Part shown: in pieces, positions 56,984 to 64,000 of the stretch
How the letters are laid out: each line of letters opens with the position of its first letter
Numbering within the stretch: the stretch's first letter is position 1
Assembly: GCA_020726505.1 (NCBI GenBank)
Contig: JAHLEZ010000007.1
Coordinates: forward strand, 868,001 to 932,000
Source: Leptodontidium sp. MPI-SDFR-AT-0119
Taxonomy: Eukaryota > Ascomycota > Leotiomycetes > Helotiales > Leptodontidiaceae
DNA: 64,000 bases
Direction: 5' to 3'
Program-made: the position numbers and the translations under genes
Notes under the pieces: generated by a model
What the model was told of the DNA's origin: nothing
What the model saw: only the letters and a program-made list of their open reading frames with translations
Database searches by the model: none

Positions 56984-58217
56984 TCAAAATGCAGTTGATG
57001 AACTTCCTGCCCCAAGACTCCCAAATTCGGATCCAACTGTAACCCGCTGGCTTCCCTGTCTGATTTCAGGGACTTGGTTCCTACTATTTCCCACAGAAGA
57101 ACCCCGGAGATACATCCTCGTAAAGCCCCTGCTGATTACTGGTATGGTGGTAATGATAACGCCAGTTGCGATCTCAATATGACTCAGTACTACAATCAAA
57201 AAATTGCCAGTCCCTTCGTTGGCATCGATTAAAATGGCACGAATGATAGCTACAACAATAACAATTCCCGCGAGACCGAAAACGATTGAGACTGCAATTC
57301 GCGTGCGTTTCTCAGTGAGGAGGGATAGGACCAAGAACGGGGTGCCGATGAGTATAATATCCGTTCCGACATTGAGTGCTACACTCGTCCAGAAAACGGA
57401 GGTAAATCTGGCAGCTCTTGCCTGGCCCGGCAACGTGGAGATCGGGATATAACCCGCTGCTAGTAAAATGACCAGGACGACGAAAGTTGCACATATGGTA
57501 TACAAACCGAATCGCGCAATCTGGTGGGCCCGGTCGAGTTGCTGTGTCAATTGTAGGAGGAAGAAACTGATGGAAAGTTTGATCGACCAGAGCGTACATA
57601 GGTACAGAAGTGAACCGGCATTGTAGAGCTAGCGGGGATGTTAGGTTTAGCAAAACAGAAGCACGCCTGGAAAGGAGTCGAACATACCAGTACCAGACTT
57701 TTCGGGTCGGGCGAAAGTAAAAGTGTTAATAATGAGAGCAAAGACAACGAGAACTGAAAAATCTATACCGTGTGTTTGTCAAATTCTACTTTTGGACAGT
57801 GGATTCCTTGTGGTACATACCAAGGACACGATGATAGTAATATCAGGACGAGTCCAGTGGAACTTGTTCCTCGAGTGCAGGCGCAAATAAAATCGAAGGG
57901 ATATTATCGCCCAGGAAATGGCGAGTGTGAGCACGACTAAAACCTAGGCGAAGTAGTGTTCAGTATACTTTTGACATCTCGAGTGGAATGCCAGATATTG
58001 GGATGGGGAGTTTTTCAAGACAACCTTACAGAAAGGTCTGGGAAATGATGGGGTAGGCGGTACTAACAACGGAGGCAGTCTTGCTTAACATACTACCATA
58101 TGTAAGTCGAGAGGAGCCGCCAGAGGGCGTTTTGGTTGATGAATCGTACACTTTGGGGATGGAGAAACTCAAAATTCTTGGACGAGGGGATGGCCGTCGC
58201 TTTGTATGAAGGCGCAT
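56984..58217 (-). CDS. Fungal rhodopsin-like 7TM integral membrane protein, 285-327 aa
   Basis: Fungal-specific membrane protein of the SAT20/PTH11-like group, role unknown. Exons complement(56984..57628, 57688..57753, 57821..57943, 58068..start), all phase 0. The start is Met at 58217 (MRLHTKRRPSPRPR) or, by family length, 58091 (MLSKTASV). Helices: VLVVLTLAISWAIISLRFY, a Leu-rich second segment (FSLSLLSLLTLLL), LYNAGSLLYLCTLWSIKLS, FGLYTICATFVVLVILLAAG, FTSVFWTSVALNVGTDIILI, IAVSIVFGLAGIVIVVAIIR, and FLIVVLSHIEIATGVIITTI followed by a Ser-rich tail. IKLSISFFLLQL after WS and the ALNVGTDIIL block are typical of the family. Short exons 2 and 3 rest on hydrophobic continuity, so exact borders are less sure. 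Confidence 0.78.
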
Positions 58218-58783
58218 TGTAGGGCTGTTGGCAAGGACCCCTCCCCTTACCCCCTTATTAATCCTATTGCGCCACATTTGCGCCACATTTGCGCCACCAT
58301 CTGTCCTCGCTCTCAGAAAGATCGATTTGATTGCTCATGTTTATAACTTTCCAGCATAATCGTTTCACTTATTCTCGGACGTATTTGTAAATTCTAGGCG
58401 TATGGCACAGAATATGCACAATGGACAATTATAATTGCCGAACAGTACCACTGGGGAGCATTTGGTTGACAAAGCGGGGGCACGGCTTCTGTGGGAGCAC
58501 CCCTCAGCACCCCTTATCCCTTCTGTTCGGGACGCGGAACTGGAGCCGCGGATTTGAAAATGAGCCGTGTCTCAGGACATTGTTGTTCGTTGATTCGCAC
58601 AAAATAGTGCTGGGGCATTCCAGATACTTTCATTATTTCCACATTCGATATGGTTCTCTTCCTTTCCAATTCGACCAATGACGATGGTGGAGACTGCCGG
58701 TAGCGATATAGGAACCGAAATGCATCCTGAACGCACTGTCGTTTCTTGGAGAGAAGAGTGCTTTTGATAAGCGATTGCGTATT

Positions 58784-59960
58784 TTACCGTCTGCATGCTA
58801 CCGTTGCTATCGCTTCAATAATCGTCCCCTTCCAATGCGCGAACGTCAGATTCGACATCTTGACTCCATTCCCCGGATCCAGTTTCCGCTGACTCCAAGC
58901 CTCGTTGATGTCCAGCGCATACGCATTACTCCAGGCGATGAAATTCGTGAGCGCGCAGTTCCGAACGTATCCATCGCCGCCGTTTCTCTTTGTCATCATC
59001 ATTTGGTTGCTCTGCCACGTGTAAATATTGTTATACTCGATTTTCTCGATGGCTGTCCCGGTGCCTAGGGATCCGAATGCACAGCCTCCGCTCCAGTTGC
59101 AGTAGATGTTCTCGACGAGGACGTTCTTGCTGGGGCTTTTGATGGTCACGCACTCGTCTTTGTTACTTACTTCGATATCGTGGTACCAGATGTTTGACCC
59201 GGATGTGTCGATCCCGTCTAGACCACCGCGGTTTCCGCCTTTTATAGCGAGGTTATAGATTTCGCCGTTGGAGCAATTGTCAATGATTAAGTGGAAAGCT
59301 GGGGAGTCTACGAGCTTTAGGTCGTGGATGCTGAAATCTGATACTTTGATGAGCCTGATGAGACGCGGTCCGCATGTGTTCGTGAGGTGGAAAGTGTATC
59401 CGAAGCCTTGAATTGCACCCTGAGACGTCCTTGAGAAGAATTCGAAGTCGTTGGTATTTTGCACGACAATCATGTGTCCGCCTGTTGTAGATGCGCGATA
59501 CAGGGTACCATCGAGTCTAAATACCAGACATTAGCGGGATTTGATTCTCGCAGCGGAATACTGAGAGTAGCCCATCTTTGGAGGAAGTAAACATACTGTA
59601 GAGCCCACCCGGATCCTCCAGACAACATCACCCAAGTCGCCATTGCATAATCACCACTCGGTATCCATACTACCACAAATCAGCAAGTTTTTTCACCCAC
59701 AGTTAACTATAATGCAAATCATTAAATCAGAAGTACGTACCAATTCCACCTCCTTTACATGCAGCAAACGCAGACGTAATCGCAGGCCCAACATCCGTCC
59801 TGTTATCGGCGTTCGCTCCATAATTCAGCACATTGCATATCTTTTTCGTAGCTTTCGACGCCGTGGACGTCAAAGGGCCTACGGGGCCACTAAGCTGTGC
59901 TTTTATGGCCGTCGCAAGAAGGGTGAGCAGGATGAGGTGGAGGTATTCTTTGAGCTTCAT
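58784..59960 (-). CDS. GH28 rhamnogalacturonase-like, C-terminally truncated, 341 aa
   Basis: Secreted pectin-backbone hydrolase family. Exons complement(58784..59516, 59597..59669, 59741..59960). Signal peptide KEYLHLILLTLLATAIKA, then KICNVLNYGANADNRTDVGPA, VWIPSGDYAMATWVMLSGG, LDGTLYRASTTGG, the right-handed beta-helix ladder and the active-site blocks GGLDGIDTSGSNIW, VSNKDECVTIKSPS (Asp-Glu acids) and CNWSGGCAFGSLGTG. This is the rhamnogalacturonase type rather than polygalacturonase. After NLTFAHWKGTI the frame turns into IEAIATVACRR and stops, about 80-100 residues short of relatives (WKGT..G..RGPIKV.C). No continuation exon is visible downstream, so the gene looks truncated or its last intron is unrecognised. 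Activity is doubtful. Confidence 0.85.
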
Positions 59961-60265
59961 GCTGACGATTTCACAAGAACTTTAAACAAGAATCTCGAGA
60001 AGTGGACTCTTGGGAAACTAGGATAGAGAAATAAACAGAATATGAGAAAGAGCGGATCCAGGAAGATAGATGAAAACATCACGAAGTGTTTCGGCAGAAT
60101 GAACTTCCATGTCAGAACTCTTTTAGGAGCATGGACGCATCCGATTGGAAAAATTGAGAGATGAACCCGACGATTGATTGATGACCGTTGTATTCTGTAT
60201 CTACGGGTACATTTTGGGCTCTGGAGGTCACTTGATAACTCTAATTGAGACGGAGGCAGGAGGAT
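59961..60265. other. Intergenic upstream of the GH28 gene
   Basis: No gene seen. Confidence 0.5.
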
Positions 60266-60536
60266 AGGCGGCCCCCATTGAAATCCGTCCATTTGGTTAA
60301 GCGAGGGTTTGCCGCAACAAGACCCTCAACTTCAAAAGTTATTATACGTCTTTATAGAGTCAATAAATCTAGATATTTTACATATTTGAAATTTAGATGT
60401 TAAAATTTAACCTCTATTAGAGAGAATTTAATTCAATGGTGGAATTCCTCGGATGCATGCATTTAAAAAAAAAAAAAGTGGGTTTTGGTGTTCCTCGCCA
60501 AGCTTTCAGATGGACGGATTTCAGTTCGGGCCGCCT
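60266..60536. repeat. MITE-like element, 271 bp
   Basis: Imperfect inverted ends of about 45 bp start AGGCGGCCC and share TGAAATCCGTCCAT and GCGAGG. The interior is AT-rich with an A14 run. No clear target duplication, so this is an old or degraded copy. Confidence 0.7.
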
Positions 60537-61137
60537 TCGTAGAGGTTAATTACTGCAGTGGATTGAAGGGCGGGGAGTGGAACAAGGAAGTTCTGGGTGG
60601 GCCCGGTCCAAAAAGGCGAACAGAGACTCATTGATTTTGAAGAGAGTGGTTGGTGTTTGGAGGGAAAATGTTGAGGATATTTCACAAGACTAGAATCCGA
60701 GTTCACAGCCTTGCGTAAAGTGCAAATCGAGGGCAGTGGGGGTGGGCAGAGGGGCATGCGTTGGTGGCCTGAGCTCCCGAAGTGCTGGGGGTGTGGGCGG
60801 CAGTCCGGTGGCAGAACACGCTGGAACGAATCTGACAAGACAGTGAAGAATGGTGGGAAATAGAGTAGAATTGGATTGAAAGGGTATCGTAACCCTCATT
60901 CATAAAGTATTGGATATCATCTATAAACGACACGGAAATCAAATGCGCGCTTATCCGCTTTTCCTGGACGACAAAAAGACAGTAAAACAACAATGCCGAT
61001 GTCCAAATCCCAAAAGCAACAATGCAAACTCCCATCCAGTTCTGTATGTCCTTTTCAGCTGTCTGTATGTATGCCCCAAACTCCATGCAATGCCGCGTTA
61101 AATACAGGTCATTATCGTAACAATCGGTGTGGAGTGG

Positions 61138-61939
61138 CTACTGATGCTCGGTGGTGTATGGCACACTGTATGCCTCGGTGGTGTAGGGTGGTTGTTGGAA
61201 CTTGAGTGCCACCGATTCATGTCGTTGGTAGTCGCATTGCCAGTGCTGGAGAAGAGTCTCTTGATAGAGGGACTGCTCGAACTCGTTTGGAACGTAGTCG
61301 GCCTGCGAGCGGATCTCGAAGTTGTCAAGAACCTCGTTGATGTTCGAGAAGTCCAAGTGCTCAGTGTTGCCGTAGGAAAAGTCGTCTAGGATTATGTTCT
61401 CCTCCTCTTCCGCTGTGATAGTGGCAGCTGCTGCAAGAGGCACCGCCGGGCTGTCGACGCATGCATCGGCATCTTCGAAGAAGTCGCTGTCGATGATGGG
61501 GAAGGCTTCGGTGGAGTTGTTGAAGAGCTCCCAGTCCTTATCGCCAGCTCGATAAGGAGAGTACGAGTAAGTCTCGTCGCTCTCCTCGGCCAAGCACTCT
61601 GCGATTTCTGCGACTATGGCATTGCTGGCTGGGAGGTCAAGATTGGCTACAGGCAGAAGAGTTAGTCTCCATTGTAATTTGATCATGAATCGTGGAGAAT
61701 AAGCTCACCACCGATGTCCATGGCACGACTTGGGTAGAAAGGTGACCCAGAGGTGTTGTCATAGTAGGAGACATTTGCTGCAGATGTTCTGCCAGTCACT
61801 GGAAGGTATTAGCTAGACTGTAGGAGTTGAGATGGGACGAGAGTCAAAACGCACCATCCGACAAAGGGACGAAGTTGGCGAGGAGGGTTTGCTCCCCGAA
61901 GGAAGTGTGGGATAAATATAGAGATGAAGTGGAAGACAT
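61138..61939 (-). CDS. Small acidic hypothetical protein, 227 aa
   Basis: Three exons, complement(61138..61646, 61709..61798, 61855..61939), phase 1 at both joins and 684 nt in frame. Starts MSSTSSLYLSHTSFGEQTLL; exon 2 adds VTGRTSAANVSYYDNTSG...AMDIG; exon 3 begins NLDLPASNAIVAEIAEC. It is strongly acidic (TITAEEEENIILDDF; NINEVLDNFEI) with a Gln/Tyr-rich end (FQQPPYTTEAYSVPYTTEHQ). No signal peptide, membrane helix or known motif. The composition recalls activation-domain-like disordered proteins, which is only an impression. Confidence 0.65.
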
Positions 61940-62623
61940 CTTGATGGCGATGGTTGGTGGTATAGTATATAATAGCAAAGCGCTGTATGGTCGATGGCGA
62001 TTTGTGAGTAATAGTTGCGTGGACTGATGATGGATGAGGATGAGAAAGAGGGGAGAAGGAGTCTTTTGAATACGATCGACGGCTTTTTTGGACTATCTTG
62101 CTTGCGCAGCAGCTACCGTATAGCTGCGCCCCCTTCGCTCCCGCCTCTTGGACATTGACACGTCAGCGCAACATCTTCCAATGGGAAGGAGGCGGAAGTC
62201 CTGCTGATGACAGTATTTTTGCTCGCGCATGACACTATTATGCTTGCGCCTCGCTCGTGGTTGGCTGCGACGGGAGACCAAAAGTAATCCCTCATACTGG
62301 GCGGGAAAACCTGTTTCTATTCCCTTCCTGACCCCATTCGTACATCCAGTCGACATTGTGGATTCCGAATTTCTGCCCATGGTTATTGGGATTGAGTGTT
62401 AGGAGGAGCTGCGTGAATTCGCGCCAACCTACCTCAGTCTTATTCTTACCTTCGTCTATTCGCTACTTGTTGGCCAAGCACCGAGCTTCAGCCGACCATC
62501 CCTCCATTCAATCAAACCTCCAGCCTTCTTGCAACCAATATCAACCACAACCACAACCACCCTACTGAGGTACCACTGCAAGATGCGCAAACCTCATGTG
62601 CTACCGTCGATCTCCTACATCTA
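61940..62623. other. Intergenic between divergent genes
   Basis: No gene seen. Short inverted and pyrimidine-rich stretches only. Confidence 0.5.
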
Positions 62624-64000
62624 ATGGCTCCACAGGCCGCGGACTCTTTCTCGCCAACAGCAGCGCAGCAAGAAAGCGAACTCCAGGTGTTCATTGACTC
62701 CATCGACCCGAGTAAGGTGTGCAGTTTAGCATCCCGACATAACGGCTTCAAGCCTTGCCGAATATTCCAAGAAATCGTTAATGGCAGCTATAACGTCCGC
62801 TTTTTCGTTGAGTTTGATGACAGTGTGAAATGGGTTGTGAGAATTCCCTCGGAGTCTTCCGTCCACAACGCCTGGGACAAAGTCCAGAGCGATGTTGCTA
62901 CCATACGGCAAGCTACCTCTGGTTTTTAACCTTGAATATTCGTCGATTCTAACTGGGAGCTAGCTACCTCGAAGCCAATACCACTATCCCCGTGCCCCGT
63001 ATTCATGCCTTCGGCCGAGGTGGTTGTGTCGACGAGAACAACCCTGCTGGACATACCTTCATCATTCAGGGCTATATCTCGGGTCGGTCGCTAGATATAT
63101 CAGCTTTCAGAAAAGAGCCTCGAGAGCGGAGGAAATACTTCTACGGGCAGCTTGTCGACATCTTAGCTCAATTACGCCAGCAGGAATTCGACCATGCTGG
63201 CTCGTTAATGCCGGGCTCTGATGGCGGGGATACTCCTGTTGTAGGCCCGTTGCTCTCAATTCAACTCAATGATTTACAGCTCGAGACACGCAACTTCTCT
63301 ACTCTGCCGGCCAAGTTCGCTTCCGCTATCGACTTTGCCTTTCATCAGTACCACCTCCTAGATCAAAAGTACAGACTCCCAGCCTACAAGATGTCTCAAG
63401 AGACCGCAAAACTCGAAGTGTTTGGGCTCGAGGATCTGAAGGGGAGACTTTTTGGCTTTATCGATCATCGCTGGAATCATGGTCCCTTTGTTTTAACACA
63501 TACAGACCTGCGCTGGTCAAATTTCATTGTAGACGAGGATTATCTGATTTGAGGCGTTATCGATTGGGAATGGTCGGGCACAGTGCCTCGACAATTCTTC
63601 CTACCCCCTACCTTGTTGGCAGGGCTTCCTCCTGACTGAGTATCAGAAGTGCAATATAGGATCGAGTACCGCTTGTTCTTCGACGCTCTCAAAGCCGCTA
63701 CGTCTCGACCTTGCCTTCAACTTGCTAACGAGTGGGGTCGAACCCTCCCGACACGGGTCGACCTGCCCTTAGCCGTCACGCTCCGACATCACAGCTGTTT
63801 TGTTAATATGTACTATAGAGGAATCTTTCCCCGGTTTCATAATGGCTCTCGACACGACGTAGTCAAACAATTCTTCGAGCGCGATGGCAAGAATGGCCAG
63901 TTCGCGCTTGACATACAACGGAGACTAGGGGATTCGGAGCGGTACACTCAATACTTGGAAGAAAATGGCTTCATATCGTGTCAATCGTCTGAATTGACCC
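62624..64000 (+). pseudogene. APH-like kinase (aminoglycoside-phosphotransferase fold) pseudogene, runs off the window
   Basis: Exon 1 62624..62907 (MAPQAADSFSPTAAQQ; FQEIVNGSYNVRFFVEF; VKWVVRIPSE, the ATP-lysine region). A GC-AG intron (62908-62963, GCAAGC...CTAACTGGGAGCTAG) restores ATI-RYLEANTTIPVPRIHAFG. Exon 2 then reads GHTFIIQGYISGRSLD, VLTHTDLRWSNFIVDEDY (catalytic loop, HTD...N) and GVIDWEWSGTVP (DFG-equivalent). TGA codons at 63550-63552 (between catalytic loop and GVIDWEW) and 63637-63639 break it; both could come from CGA. The frame otherwise stays open to 64000. As read, the stop removes the metal-binding Asp, so the product should be dead. Such fungal APH-fold proteins have unknown substrates; no link to drug resistance is implied. 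Confidence 0.82.

Overview
The window comes from a filamentous ascomycete (Pezizomycotina; Leotiomycetes is my best guess, by gene style only). The evidence is short introns of 46-121 bp with GT-AG or GC-AG ends, fungal-only families (Zn2Cys6 regulators, a NACHT-WD40 STAND protein, a fungal rhodopsin-like 7TM protein, a class II peroxidase), and a transposon interior depleted of CpA and TpG in the manner of repeat-induced point mutation (RIP). Exon models were built by hand: splice sites were chosen to keep frame and fit the family, and most were checked by codon arithmetic. I saw no tRNA, rRNA or CRISPR array, though I had no covariance search.

Left arm, 1-7059. It holds the end of a decayed gene, an unrecognised 412-residue protein gene (978-2216), and the dynein regulator nudF/PAC1/LIS1 (3519-5000, three exons, one GC-AG intron). 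Next to nudF lies a 262-bp PIF/Harbinger-like MITE.

Accessory island, 7060-26175. Its two outer ends are inverted copies of one another, start with ACGTC and are flanked by TA. Their similarity runs inward for several hundred bases. Inside are a complete 7.46-kb Gypsy retrotransposon (TCCAA target duplication, chromodomain remnant, RIP-decayed), an amidase pseudogene, a small membrane protein beside an orphan ankyrin fragment, an 807-bp nearly perfect palindrome with 60-bp TIRs, and a four-exon NACHT-WD40 gene. The NACHT gene has eight near-identical WD40 repeats and one extra T in a T7 run just after the P-loop. The island is either one cargo-carrying TIR element or a nest of independent insertions.

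Right arm, 26176-64000. This is mostly ordinary accessory metabolism: an LLM flavin monooxygenase, two convergently decaying paralogs of an unknown family, a PHO84-type phosphate transporter (with a 23-nt exon), a Zn2Cys6 regulator, an HSL-type esterase, an unknown single-TM protein, a GT31-like glycosyltransferase, a six-exon secreted protein, a class II heme peroxidase with a 7-nt exon, a fungal 7TM protein, a truncated rhamnogalacturonase (GH28), a small acidic protein, and an APH-like kinase pseudogene cut by the window end. Two further MITEs and one possible solo LTR lie between these genes. Secreted enzymes (peroxidase, GH28, secreted unknown), an esterase and a transporter fit a saprotrophic or plant-associated lifestyle, but no co-regulated cluster can be shown from sequence alone.
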